A DNA stretch of 64,000 nt from Verrucomicrobiota bacterium (GTDB taxonomy: Bacteria > Verrucomicrobiota > Verrucomicrobiia > CAIQCK01), in NCBI GenBank assembly GCA_026397915.1, contig JAPLTX010000022.1, positions 118,215 to 182,214 on the forward strand, written 5' to 3'. Each line of letters begins with the position of its first letter. Position 1 is the stretch's first letter. Below, piece after piece: positions 24,997 to 33,638 of the stretch. Made by a program: the position numbers and the translations under genes. The notes below the pieces were generated by a model. The model worked only from the letters and a program-made list of their open reading frames with translations, was not told the DNA's origin and did no database searches.

Positions 24997-27900
24997 TCAG
25001 TCATGTCTTACCGGTGACACGTGATGGCCGCTGAGCGGGTCGTCGGGGTCCAGCGACGCGGAACGCGTGGACTTGCCCTTTAGCACAATCGCGAACACCG
25101 ACGGCAGCACGAACAGCGTCGCCAGCGTCGCCACCGCGAGACCGCCCACGACGGCGCGGCCGAGCGGCGCGGTCTGGCCGCCGCCTTCGCCGAGTCCGAG
25201 CGCGAGCGGCATCATGCCGGCGATCATCGCGAAGCTTGTCATCAGAATCGGGCGCAGACGGCTCCGCCCGCCTTCGACGGCGGCGTCAGTCGCGGGCTTG
25301 CCGTCCATGCGGCTTCGCTCGGCAAATGTCACGAGCAGGATCGCGTTCGCCACGGCGACGCCGACAGACATGATAGCGCCCATCGCGGACTGGATATTCA
25401 AGGTCGTTCGCGTCAGCCAGAGCACAAGCGCGACGCCCGCGATCACGGCAGGCACGGTTGAGATGACAACGAGCGAAAGGCGCAGCGATTGGAAGTTTGC
25501 AGCGAGCATCAGGAAGATGACGACGATGGCGATGATGAGGCCGGACTGGAAACCGTTCAGCAAATCCTGCAACGGCACGACCTGACCGCGGACGTCCACC
25601 TTGGTCTTTGGCGGCGGCGCGCCGACTTCGGCGATGGCTTTTGCGATTTGCTTCACCACTTCGCCGAGGCTCGCGCCGTGGATGTTCGCGGTGATGCTGA
25701 CCACGCGCGCCATGTTGTAGCGTTCGTAGGTGCCGACGGCCGTGCCGGGCGTGACGCTGGCGACGTTGCGCAACAGCACGGTTTTTCCGCTGCTGTTCAC
25801 GGGCACGTTCTTCAAGTCTTCGAGCGATGTCGTTTTCGCCTGCGGAATCTGGATTTGCAGGTTGTAAGCGACGCCGCTGTTCGGGTCGGCCCAGAAGTTT
25901 GCCACGGTGAAGCGGCTCGACGTGGTCGCGGGGACGAGCGAGCGCGCCACGTCGGCGGTCTTCACGCCCATCAAGCCAGCGCGCTCGCGATTGATGTTCA
26001 CGTCCACCGTCGGGAAGTCGAGCGACTGGGCGAACTGCACGTCACGCAACGACGGGATGGCCTTCAGCTTTGCGAAGATTTTGTCCGCGTGCTCCTTGTT
26101 AACGGCGAGGGCTGGGCCGCTGACGGCAACCTCGATCGGCGTCGTGGATCCGAAGCTCATAACGCGGTTGACGATGTCGCTCGGCTCGAACGAGAACCGA
26201 ACGTCGGGCAATTCCTTCGCGAACACGTCGCGCAGATGTTCTTCAAACGGCTCGATCCTGACCCGCGCGCCGTGCTTGAGCTGGATGGCGAGCCAAGCTT
26301 CCTCGGGGCCGCCGTTCCAGAGGTGGATGAGGTTGATCGGATAACTCGCCGCGTGGACGCCCACGAGGCCGATGGTGGTTTCGACATTGTCGGGGCCGGC
26401 TTCGCGGGCGACGAGATCGAGCACCTTCTTCGCGATGGCCTCGGTGTTTTCCACCTTTGTTCCCGTCGGCGCGCGCAGGCGGATGGCCAACTGGCCCGTG
26501 TCCGCCTTCGGGAAAATCTCCACGCCGAGCCTGCCGCCGGCGAACCAGATCACCGCGCCCGCCGCCGCGAGATAGACCGGCAACACCAGCCAGCGCGCCG
26601 CGACAACGCCGCGGAGGAACGCGGCGTAGAAATTCTGCAAACGACCGAAGAACGATGCGTCGTGCACGTCGGCACTGTGACCACGCAGGAACCACACGGA
26701 AAGAATCGGCACGAGTGTGCTCGACAGGATGAACGACGCGATCATCGAGAAGCCGACCGCGAGCGCGAGCGGCACGAAGAGAGCCTTGGCCGCGCCGACC
26801 ATGAAGAACGCCGGGATGAACACGGCGAGAATGCAGAGCATCGCGAGCAGGCGCGGCAGGGCCGTCTCGCGCGTGGCGTCGAGCGCGGCGCGGGCGAGCG
26901 GACTGCCGCGCGCGATGTGCGCGTGAATGTTCTCCACTGCGACGGTCGCTTCGTCCACGAGGATGCCGACGGCCAGCGCAAGGCCGCCAAGTGTCATCAG
27001 GTTGATGTTTTGTCCGCTGATCCAGAGCGCGAACGTCGCGGCAAGCAGTGAGAGCGGGATGTTGATGACGACGATGAACGAGCTGCGCCAGTCGCGCAGA
27101 AACAGCAGCACCATCAGGCCTGTGAGGATCGCGCCGAAGCCGCCTTCGCGGACGAGGTCGTTGATCGCGCGCACCACGACGGGCGATTGGTCGAACTGGA
27201 ATGAGACTTTCACGTCGTCGGGCAGCACGCTTTGGAACTTCGCCATGCTCTGCTTGACGAGGTTGACCACCGAGAGCGTCGAGGCGTCGGCGCGTTTGGT
27301 GACGGGCAGGTAAACGGTGCGGCGGCCGTTCGCGAGCGCGTAGGACGTGACGATGTCGGACGAGTCGGAGACTTCGGCGACGTCGCGCACAAACACCGCG
27401 CCATTGGGTGTGACGCGCAACGGCACCGCTTCGAGGTCCTTCACGTTCTTAACGATCGCGTTAACCGGCACGATCGGATACTTGTCGCCGAGGTTGATGT
27501 TGCCCGACGGACTGACTGTGTTGGCCTGCGTGATCGCCTGCACGATGTCGTCGGGCGACATGTTATAGGCGCGCAGGCGGTCGGGCTTGACGTTGACAAC
27601 GACGGTGCGCGCGCTGCCGCCAAACGGTGGCGGGGCCGACACGCCCGGCAGCGTGGCGAACAGCGGGCGCACGAGGTTGAGCGCCGCGTCCTGCACCTGC
27701 GCGACGGTGCGGTTGGGGTTGTCGGTGGAGAAAACGAGGTAGCCGACCGCGACGCTGCCGGCATCGAAGCGCATGACAAACGGCGGCACCGTGCCGGGCG
27801 GCATGAACGCGCGCGCGCGGTTGACGTATTGAACCGTCTCGCTCATCGCCTGCGACATGTCGGTGCCGGGATGGAACTGCAACTTGATCAGCGACGCGCC

Positions 27901-28158
27901 CTGGATGGACTTCGATTCCACGTGCTCGATGCCGGTGATGTAGAGGAAGTGATACTCGTAGTAGTAGGTGAGGTAACCCTCCATCTGGGCCGGGTCCATA
28001 CCGCCGTAGGGCTGTGCGACATAGATGGTGGGGATGCCGAGCGGCGGGAAGATGTCGCGTGACATCTGGCGAAGCGCCAACACCGCGCCGAGTGAGATGG
28101 CGATGACGGCTACGATGACCGTCAAAGGCCGGCGCATGGCGGTGTTGATGAGATTCAT
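24997..28158 (-). CDS. RND efflux pump inner-membrane permease (AcrB/HAE1-like)
   Basis: A 1053-residue resistance-nodulation-division transporter with the expected twelve membrane helices and two large periplasmic loops. The N-terminus MNLINTAMRRPLTVIVAVIAISLGAV starts TM1. TM4 carries LALAVGILVDEATVAVENI, where the usual LVDDA proton-relay pair has become VDEA, a common variant of the HAE1-like clade. The C-terminal half shows SVGVAVANAILLVTFAERSR and FAMIAGMMPLALGLGEGG. It should drive proton-dependent export together with the adaptor and TolC. The start at 28158 follows GGGGAAC. The longer frame to 28284 adds sequence without any known N-terminal element. Confidence 0.9.
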   Translation of the reverse strand: MNLINTAMRRPLTVIVAVIAISLGAVLALRQMSRDIFPPLGIPTIYVAQPYGGMDPAQMEGYLTYYYEYHFLYITGIEHVESKSIQGASLIKLQFHPGTDMSQAMSETVQYVNRARAFMPPGTVPPFVMRFDAGSVAVGYLVFSTDNPNRTVAQVQDAALNLVRPLFATLPGVSAPPPFGGSARTVVVNVKPDRLRAYNMSPDDIVQAITQANTVSPSGNINLGDKYPIVPVNAIVKNVKDLEAVPLRVTPNGAVFVRDVAEVSDSSDIVTSYALANGRRTVYLPVTKRADASTLSVVNLVKQSMAKFQSVLPDDVKVSFQFDQSPVVVRAINDLVREGGFGAILTGLMVLLFLRDWRSSFIVVINIPLSLLAATFALWISGQNINLMTLGGLALAVGILVDEATVAVENIHAHIARGSPLARAALDATRETALPRLLAMLCILAVFIPAFFMVGAAKALFVPLALAVGFSMIASFILSSTLVPILSVWFLRGHSADVHDASFFGRLQNFYAAFLRGVVAARWLVLPVYLAAAGAVIWFAGGRLGVEIFPKADTGQLAIRLRAPTGTKVENTEAIAKKVLDLVAREAGPDNVETTIGLVGVHAASYPINLIHLWNGGPEEAWLAIQLKHGARVRIEPFEEHLRDVFAKELPDVRFSFEPSDIVNRVMSFGSTTPIEVAVSGPALAVNKEHADKIFAKLKAIPSLRDVQFAQSLDFPTVDVNINRERAGLMGVKTADVARSLVPATTSSRFTVANFWADPNSGVAYNLQIQIPQAKTTSLEDLKNVPVNSSGKTVLLRNVASVTPGTAVGTYERYNMARVVSITANIHGASLGEVVKQIAKAIAEVGAPPPKTKVDVRGQVVPLQDLLNGFQSGLIIAIVVIFLMLAANFQSLRLSLVVISTVPAVIAGVALVLWLTRTTLNIQSAMGAIMSVGVAVANAILLVTFAERSRMDGKPATDAAVEGGRSRLRPILMTSFAMIAGMMPLALGLGEGGGQTAPLGRAVVGGLAVATLATLFVLPSVFAIVLKGKSTRSASLDPDDPLSGHHVSPVRHD

Positions 28159-28322
28159 TGGGCGGGGAACAGTAGTATGATTTGCCGTATTCTCAAAAGA
28201 GTTTTCAAACAACCACCAGCGGCTCCATGAAGCGCAGGACGGCGCTAGGTTGCTGGGAGCGGCGCCGAAGGATTTCAACTTCAATGCTTGTAGTCTGATG
28301 AAGGGGAGCGGAGTTCACGCAC

Positions 28323-28351
28323 TTGTAACGTCGTCGTCGCACGGTTGTGAT
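28323..28351 (+). promoter_or_regulatory. Weak candidate Pho-box-like repeats upstream of the receiver gene
   Basis: TTGTAAC at 28323-28329 and TTGTGAT at 28345-28351 are 22 bp apart, two 11-bp turns, and lie 23-50 bp before the ATG of the receiver-only regulator. The intermediate 11-bp position is degenerate, so this site is weaker than the ones at phoB and pstS. Confidence 0.35.
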
Positions 28352-28373
28352 TGCCTCCGCGTAGAGTTGGGGC

Positions 28374-28784
28374 ATGTCAATCGAATCCGAAAAACTCATC
28401 CTGATCATTGAGGACGAAGCCGACCTGTCGAAACTGCTGGAGTTTCATTTGCAACACCACGGTTTTGAAACGCTGGTGGTGCATGACGGCATGACCGGCC
28501 TGAACGAGGCGATTCAGCGCACGCCGGACCTCATCATTCTGGACCTGATGCTCCCGAAGATTCACGGGCTGGAAGTGTGCCGGCTGCTGAGGAACTCGCC
28601 TGCCACGCGTCAGGTTCCGATTCTCATCCTCTCAGCGTTGCACACGACAGCGACGAAGATCAGGGGCCTGGACATGGGCGCGGACGATTACATGACCAAG
28701 CCGTTCGAGTTTGCTGAACTGATTTCGCGTGTGAATGCGTTGCTGAGGCGGCGCCGCTGCGAGGCAGGCGCCCAATGGAATTGA
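28374..28784 (+). CDS. Receiver-only response regulator (PhoB-receiver-like)
   Basis: A 136-residue single receiver domain. The acidic pocket is IIEDEAD (Glu13, Asp14), the phospho-site is Asp57 in LIILDLMLPK, and Lys is in DDYMTKPFEFAE. The receiver sequence most resembles that of PhoB/OmpR regulators, ending RVNALLRRRRCEAGAQWN just where the interdomain linker would begin, with no winged-helix domain after it. It is either a diffusible phosphotransfer or sink protein (CheY-like) or a truncated PhoB paralogue. The 107 bp after the stop contain no remnant of a DNA-binding domain that I can recognise. It is the first gene before the porin and pst operon. Confidence 0.85.
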   Translation: MSIESEKLILIIEDEADLSKLLEFHLQHHGFETLVVHDGMTGLNEAIQRTPDLIILDLMLPKIHGLEVCRLLRNSPATRQVPILILSALHTTATKIRGLDMGADDYMTKPFEFAELISRVNALLRRRRCEAGAQWN

Positions 28785-28786
28785 CG

Positions 28787-28826
28787 ATGTCACACAACTG
28801 TAACGTTTCCGCCCTTTGGATGTCAC
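28787..28826 (+). promoter_or_regulatory. Candidate Pho box upstream of the porin gene
   Basis: ATGTCAC at 28787-28793, CTGTAAC at 28798-28804 and ATGTCAC at 28820-28826 are in strict 11-bp phase (11 then 22 bp). The core TGT(A/C)AC links the classical PhoB half-site TGTCA with the TGTAAC variant seen at phoB and pstS. Located 123-162 bp upstream of the porin start. Confidence 0.5.
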
Positions 28827-28948
28827 CCGCCTCCCATAGTCTGCGACCGTCAAGTCATCGAATTTAGAACGTATTCAAGCGTGAAACGAATTTGAGCGGA
28901 AAAGGAGAACAAGAATTGCAGAAACCGAAAGTGAGGCAAGAGAAGAAT

Positions 28949-30334
28949 ATGGGATACAAGCAACTGACAACAACGACAGTCACGCTGGCGGTGGCCGCGC
29001 TGATCGGCGCAGGCGCGCCGCTGGCCCAGGCCAACGACGCGATTCTGGACCTGCTGGTCAAGAAGGGCGTCGTCAGCCAGCGCGAGGCCAATGACCTCCG
29101 TGAACAGGCCGATGCGCAGATGGCGCAAGCGGTGCAGGACAACAGCAAGCTCAAGACATCTTCCTGGCTGCAATCGTTGACGCTTTACGGTGACTTCCGG
29201 CTGCGCGATGAATTCAACGATCAGTTCAACAACGCGGCGAACTCGGCTTTAGCCAGACAGGCGGCCGACGAGCAGCGGTTCCGCTATCGTCTGCGGGTTG
29301 GCGCGTTGATGGAATTGACCGACTGGGTTACGCTCAACACCCGGCTCACGACGGGTGATTCCAATCCAAATAGCGCCAACCAGACCATGATGAACTCCGG
29401 TTCGCGCAAGACGATAAATCTGGACTTGGCATACGCCACGCTTCATCCGCCGACGCTGAACGATGGGCCATTTGGCCTCAAGATTTCGGGCGGCAAGATG
29501 CTCTGGCAAACATGGGAGCCGTCCTTTGTTTCATGCATGTCGCAGGATCCGGATGTGAATCCCGAAGGCGTGGCGGAGAACTTGGAATACAAATTTGGCG
29601 AGAAGGATCGGTTCCGCTTGTTCTTCAATGCTGCACAGTATGTTTTGAGCGAGAGCAAAATTCAGGAGGACAAGGACGTTTATATGTTCGACCAGCAACT
29701 GGGCTTGGAGACAAAGTTCAACGACCGCCTCAAGTTTACCACAGCCGTCGGTTACTACGTCACCAAGAACATGAACCAACTCTCGCCGGCCTTATCGACC
29801 TCTCCCAACTTGGGCAATTCGCTTGGTGGCGCTAATTACCTCGACGACTTCGCGGTTGCGTATGGGCAGGGCGAGTTGGTCTGGACCATCAACGACAAGA
29901 CCTTCCTCGGCACGCCCAACGTCGTCACCGTCAGCGGCAAGGTCATGAAGAACTACTCCATGTTTGCCAAAAACCTGACCGGCGCCAATGCGGCGGATGC
30001 CACCAATCCGGATCAAACCTTTGGCTGGACCACGCAAATCGCCTATGGCGCCAATAAGAAGAAAGGCCAGTGGCGCGTTGCTTACCAATACAAGTATATG
30101 CAAGCGGACGCGACTTATGACGCGTGGACGGATGACGACTGGAGCACCGGCGGCACGGATCGCAAGGGCCATGCCTTCGAGGTCACCTACAACCTCTTCG
30201 ACTGGTGGCAACTGCGCGCCGGCGTATTCGATTGCACGAAGATCAGCAACTGGGCCGGAAACGCACACGACCAGACGGGTTACGCGGGCGCCTACGCGAC
30301 CCGCGCGCAGTTGGATTCGCAGATCAAGTTCTAA
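28949..30334 (+). CDS. Outer-membrane porin, probably phosphate-starvation linked
   Basis: A 461-residue outer-membrane beta-barrel. A signal peptide (VTLAVAALIGAGAPLAQA) is followed by DAILDLLVKKGVVSQREANDLREQ, a short periplasmic helical region common in Porin_5-type proteins. The barrel consists of alternating amphipathic strands such as SLTLYGDFRLRDEF, FRYRLRVGALMELTDWVTLNTRLTTG, GQWRVAYQYKYMQADATYDAW and ends QLDSQIKF with the terminal aromatic Phe needed for BAM insertion. The gene sits between a receiver-only regulator and pstS, behind a candidate Pho box, so it probably mediates uptake of phosphate or another anion. The start at 28949 follows an AAGAGAAG Shine-Dalgarno. Confidence 0.85.
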   Translation: MGYKQLTTTTVTLAVAALIGAGAPLAQANDAILDLLVKKGVVSQREANDLREQADAQMAQAVQDNSKLKTSSWLQSLTLYGDFRLRDEFNDQFNNAANSALARQAADEQRFRYRLRVGALMELTDWVTLNTRLTTGDSNPNSANQTMMNSGSRKTINLDLAYATLHPPTLNDGPFGLKISGGKMLWQTWEPSFVSCMSQDPDVNPEGVAENLEYKFGEKDRFRLFFNAAQYVLSESKIQEDKDVYMFDQQLGLETKFNDRLKFTTAVGYYVTKNMNQLSPALSTSPNLGNSLGGANYLDDFAVAYGQGELVWTINDKTFLGTPNVVTVSGKVMKNYSMFAKNLTGANAADATNPDQTFGWTTQIAYGANKKKGQWRVAYQYKYMQADATYDAWTDDDWSTGGTDRKGHAFEVTYNLFDWWQLRAGVFDCTKISNWAGNAHDQTGYAGAYATRAQLDSQIKF

Positions 30335-30366
30335 AGGGACCTCACTCGCTCCCCTGGCCGACTGTG

Positions 30367-30388
30367 GGGGTGCGTGAAAGCGCACCCC
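30367..30388. terminator. Hairpin between porin and pstS genes
   Basis: GGGGTGCG (30367-30374) pairs with CGCACCCC (30381-30388) around a TGAAAG loop, 33 bp after the porin stop. There is no T-tract, so it may be a weak terminator or a 3'-end stabiliser instead of a classical intrinsic terminator. Confidence 0.45.
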
Positions 30389-30404
30389 TGCAGCACGGCA
30401 AAGA

Positions 30405-30448
30405 GATTAACCGAACCGAAACAAGTCCGTAACCGAATCGTAACAAGC
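30405..30448 (+). promoter_or_regulatory. Candidate Pho box upstream of pstS (four phased 11-mers)
   Basis: Four 11-mers lie head to tail from 30405 to 30448: GATTAACCGAA, CCGAAACAAGT, CCGTAACCGAA and TCGTAACAAGC. The core (T/A)AAC recurs every 11 bp and the tails alternate CGAA and AAG(T/C). It ends 29 bp before the pstS start, where a PhoB-activated promoter would be expected. Confidence 0.6.
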
Positions 30449-30477
30449 ATCTGAGAGATTGATAAGGAACAGGAAGA

Positions 30478-31323
30478 ATGAACACACGCCTCGCAAAAGC
30501 ACTTACAATAGCAGCCACGTTCGCCGTCGCGGCTTCTGCGTTCGCCGCCAACGTTACCGTCAAAGGTTCCGACACCATGGTCATCCTCGGCCAGAAGTGG
30601 GCGGAGGTTTACATGAAGGGCCACGCCGGCAGCACCGTGCAAGTTACCGGCGGCGGCTCGGGCACCGGCATTGCCGCGTTGCTCAATGGCGGCACTGACA
30701 TCTGCAACGCCTCGCGGTCCATGAAGACTACCGAGGTTACGGACTTCCTGAAGAAGTTCAGGGCGCGGCCGCACGAATACAAGATGTGCTTCGATGGCCT
30801 GTCGGTCTATGTTGCCAACGGCAACCCGGTCACTCAGTTGAGCTTCAAGCAACTCGAGGGCATCTTCACCGGCAAGATTGCCAACTGGAAGCAAGTCGGC
30901 GGCAATGACGCGCCGATCTCGCTCTACGGCCGCGAGAATTCCTCCGGCACCTATGAGTTCTTCAAGGAGCACGTGCTCAGCAAGAAGGACTTCGCGGCAT
31001 CCACCAAGACCATGCCCGGCACCGCAGCGGTGATCCAAGGCGTTGCCAAGGATCCGAGCGCCATCGGCTACGGCGGCATTGCTTATGCCGAGGGCGTCAA
31101 GTCCATCAAGGTGAGCAAGGCCGATGGTGGCGAGGCGATTGCGGCCTCAGAAGAAACCGTGTTGTCCGGCAAATATCCGATCTCCCGCTATCTGTTCTGC
31201 TATGTCAATCCAAGCAAGGACAGCGGCGCGGTGGCGGATTATATCAACTGGTGCTTGAGCGATGAAGGCCAAGCAATCGTCAAGGACGTCGGCTACTTTC
31301 CGTTGCCGAAGAATATGCGATGA
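30478..31323 (+). CDS. pstS: Phosphate ABC transporter substrate-binding protein PstS
   Basis: A 281-residue periplasmic binding protein with a signal peptide (LTIAATFAVAASAFA). The phosphate-contact segments are recognisable: VKGSDTMVILGQKWAE near the start, GGGSGTGIAALLNGGTDICNASRSM (the SGxG-type loop) and YGRENSSGTYEFFKEHVL, the signature of the phosphate-binding PBP_like_2 fold. It delivers phosphate to PstCAB. The Shine-Dalgarno AAGGAACAGGAAG precedes the ATG. A terminator lies between pstS and pstC, as expected for a binding protein made in excess. It ends typically with the segment CLSDEGQAIVKDVGYFPLP. Confidence 0.95.
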   Translation: MNTRLAKALTIAATFAVAASAFAANVTVKGSDTMVILGQKWAEVYMKGHAGSTVQVTGGGSGTGIAALLNGGTDICNASRSMKTTEVTDFLKKFRARPHEYKMCFDGLSVYVANGNPVTQLSFKQLEGIFTGKIANWKQVGGNDAPISLYGRENSSGTYEFFKEHVLSKKDFAASTKTMPGTAAVIQGVAKDPSAIGYGGIAYAEGVKSIKVSKADGGEAIAASEETVLSGKYPISRYLFCYVNPSKDSGAVADYINWCLSDEGQAIVKDVGYFPLPKNMR

Positions 31324-31394
31324 GCATCCCCCGATGTGGCCGCGCGCCTCGGCGGCGGCAAGTATTGCTGCCGGGGCCGGCCCAGCGGATCGAA

Positions 31395-31444
31395 GAGAGG
31401 CTTTGACGCGCGTGGCATCGGGAGTCAAAGCCTCTCGTGTTTTT
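31395..31444 (+). terminator. Intrinsic terminator between pstS and pstC
   Basis: GAGAGGCTTTGAC (31395-31407) and its perfect complement GTCAAAGCCTCTC (31424-31436) form a 13-bp stem with a 16-nt loop, followed by GTGTTTTT (31437-31444). It lies 72 bp after the pstS stop and 57 bp before pstC. Partial read-through would explain a higher PstS to PstC ratio. Confidence 0.85.
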
Positions 31445-31501
31445 GGCGGCAGGCTGCGAGGTGACGTGAGGGACGTAAAACTATTGAATTACAGCACGAC
31501 A

Positions 31502-32704
31502 ATGAAGCCATCAATTGAGAGCGCACTTGGTTCAGCCAAGGCATGCACGGTGCCGCGCCGCGTCAATTTGGCCGAGGCCATCGTGCGCCGCAGGCTGCGC
31601 TGGGGCGAAGGGCTTGTCGAAAGAGGCGTCTTTCTCGTGTCGCTGTCGGCGATCCTGATGATCTTCCTGATCTTCGTCTTCGTGGGCCGCGAGGCATTGC
31701 CGGTGGCGCTTGGCCGAACCAGCAACGCGCGCGTCCAGAAAGCCATCGCTGCGGCTGAGATTCCGAAGCTTGGACCGGAGAAACTCGCCACCTATCTCAG
31801 TGTCACAGTGGCCGAGCTGAAAAGCTACGATGCCGAAATGATCCGCCAGCTTGTGGAACTCAAGGGCCAGGAGCTGGCGGAAATCGCCAATCCCGACGCG
31901 CGCCTCAACACCACCCGTTGGAGCTTGATGATCGAGCCTTACCGGTGGCGCGGCTACGACAAGCCCGAATACATCTGGCAGCCCGTCAGCGAGGTTCCCA
32001 AGTTCAACATCATCCCGCTTATCATCGGCAGCCTGAAAGCCACGCTCGTCGCGCTGCTGCTCTCCGTGCCGCTTGGCGTGGGCGCGGCCATTTACGTGTC
32101 GCAACTTGCCAAGCCGACTCTGCGCGAGATCGTCAAGCCAACCATCGAGCTGCTGTCGGGCATTCCATCGGTGGTGCTGGGATTCTTTGCGCTGATCGTG
32201 ATGGCCAGCGTGTTACAGGCGGTGTTCGGCTACGAGTCGCGCCTGAACGCTTTCGTCGCTGGTGTTGCGCTTGGCCTTACTGTCATCCCGATCATCTTCA
32301 CCATCTCCGAAGACGCGCTCAGTAGCGTGCCGAAGGCCTACACGCACGCCGCGCTGGCGCTCGGCGCGTCGCCGTGGAAGGCGGCGTGGCAGGTGGTGCT
32401 GCCGGCGGCGGTGCCGGGCGTGTTCGCGGCGTGCGTGCTCGGCTTTGGACGCGCCATCGGTGAAACGATGGTGGTGCTGATGGCGTCTGGCAACGCTTCC
32501 ATCGTGTCGGCCTCGATCTTCGATTCCTGCCGGACGCTGACCGCTTCGATCGCAGCGGAACTGGCCGAGGTTGTCTTCGGCGGCGACCATTACCGCATTT
32601 TGTTCCTGCTCGGCGCGCTGCTGTTTGCGGTGACGTTTGCCACGAACCTCGCCGGCGACGTGGTCGTGCACCGGTTGAAGCAGCAACTGGAAGGGAAACA
32701 CTGA
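31502..32704 (+). CDS. pstC: Phosphate ABC transporter permease PstC
   Basis: A 400-residue permease. TM1 is the hydrophobic stretch GVFLVSLSAILMIFLIFVFV. A long periplasmic insertion of about 130 residues follows (from about residue 60, including the Ser/Asn-rich stretch up to YRWRGYDKPEYIWQPVS), then five membrane helices with the binding-protein-dependent transport motif ALALGASPWKAAWQVVLPAAVPGVFAACVLGFGRAIGETMVVLM, including the EAA-like loop. PstC normally has about 310 residues, so the insertion makes this one long. The ATG at 31502 has no clear Shine-Dalgarno; a GTG at 31463 after GAGGTGAC is an alternative adding 13 residues. Confidence 0.9.
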   Translation: MKPSIESALGSAKACTVPRRVNLAEAIVRRRLRWGEGLVERGVFLVSLSAILMIFLIFVFVGREALPVALGRTSNARVQKAIAAAEIPKLGPEKLATYLSVTVAELKSYDAEMIRQLVELKGQELAEIANPDARLNTTRWSLMIEPYRWRGYDKPEYIWQPVSEVPKFNIIPLIIGSLKATLVALLLSVPLGVGAAIYVSQLAKPTLREIVKPTIELLSGIPSVVLGFFALIVMASVLQAVFGYESRLNAFVAGVALGLTVIPIIFTISEDALSSVPKAYTHAALALGASPWKAAWQVVLPAAVPGVFAACVLGFGRAIGETMVVLMASGNASIVSASIFDSCRTLTASIAAELAEVVFGGDHYRILFLLGALLFAVTFATNLAGDVVVHRLKQQLEGKH

Positions 32705-32708
32705 CGCC

Positions 32709-33638
32709 ATGCCACTGCGACGCAAGCAAACCGATTGGCAGTCGCTGGGTTTCACCGCCGCGACGGGGTTGATGACCGCCAGCATCGTCGCGATGGTCGT
32801 CATCATCCTCGGCAACATCGCGTGGAATGGCGCGGCGCAGATGTCGCTGCGCTTCATCTTTGGCGGCACGAAGGAAGGCATGTTTGACGCGGCGCAGGCC
32901 GGCGTGTTTCCGATGATCTTCGGCACGGTGGCGCTGGTGATGTTGATGACGATCTGCGTCCTGCCGGTTGGCGTGATCACGGCGATTTACCTCAGCGAAT
33001 ACGCGCGCTCCACCAGCGCCGTGACGCGTGTGATTCGCGGCGCGATCAACAACCTCGCCGGGGTGCCGTCCATCGTCTTCGGCCTTTTCGGCCTCGGCTT
33101 CTTCGTCCAGTTCGTCGGCGGCAGCATTGACAAGGTGTTTTGCGGCGGCCAACTGCACTACGGCAAACCGGCGCTCGTTTGGGCGGCGGCGACTATGGCG
33201 GTGCTGACGCTGCCGGTGGTGATCGTGGCAGCCGAGGAGGCATTACGCGCGGTGCCCAAGGGTTTGCGCGAGGCGAGCATGGCGCTTGGCGCAACCAAGC
33301 TGGAGACGATCCTCAAGATTGTGCTGCCCCAGGCTTTGCCCGGCGTCATTACCGGCGCGATCCTTGCGGTCGGTCGCGGCGCGGGCGAAGTCGCGCCGAT
33401 CATGTTCACCGGCGCGGCTTACTACCTCGCGCATCTGCCGAGTCATCTGTCGGACCAGTTCATGAACCTCGGCTACCACGTCTTCGTGCTTTCCACGCAG
33501 TCGCCCGACATCGAACGCACCAAGCCGATCCTGTTCGGCACGGTGCTGGTGTTGCTGCTGCTGACGTTCCTGTTGAACTCGGCCGGCGTCATCGTCCGCG
33601 GCCGGATTCGCGCCCGTGCGCGCCAAGCCCATGGATAA
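32709..33638 (+). CDS. pstA: Phosphate ABC transporter permease PstA
   Basis: A 309-residue inner-membrane permease with six predicted helices. The EAA loop reads [59 protein letters not shown], characteristic of PstA. It forms the membrane channel with PstC. It starts 4 bp after the pstC stop and its last 8 bases overlap the pstB start, so the genes are translationally linked. Confidence 0.95.
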   Translation: MPLRRKQTDWQSLGFTAATGLMTASIVAMVVIILGNIAWNGAAQMSLRFIFGGTKEGMFDAAQAGVFPMIFGTVALVMLMTICVLPVGVITAIYLSEYARSTSAVTRVIRGAINNLAGVPSIVFGLFGLGFFVQFVGGSIDKVFCGGQLHYGKPALVWAAATMAVLTLPVVIVAAEEALRAVPKGLREASMALGATKLETILKIVLPQALPGVITGAILAVGRGAGEVAPIMFTGAAYYLAHLPSHLSDQFMNLGYHVFVLSTQSPDIERTKPILFGTVLVLLLLTFLLNSAGVIVRGRIRARARQAHG

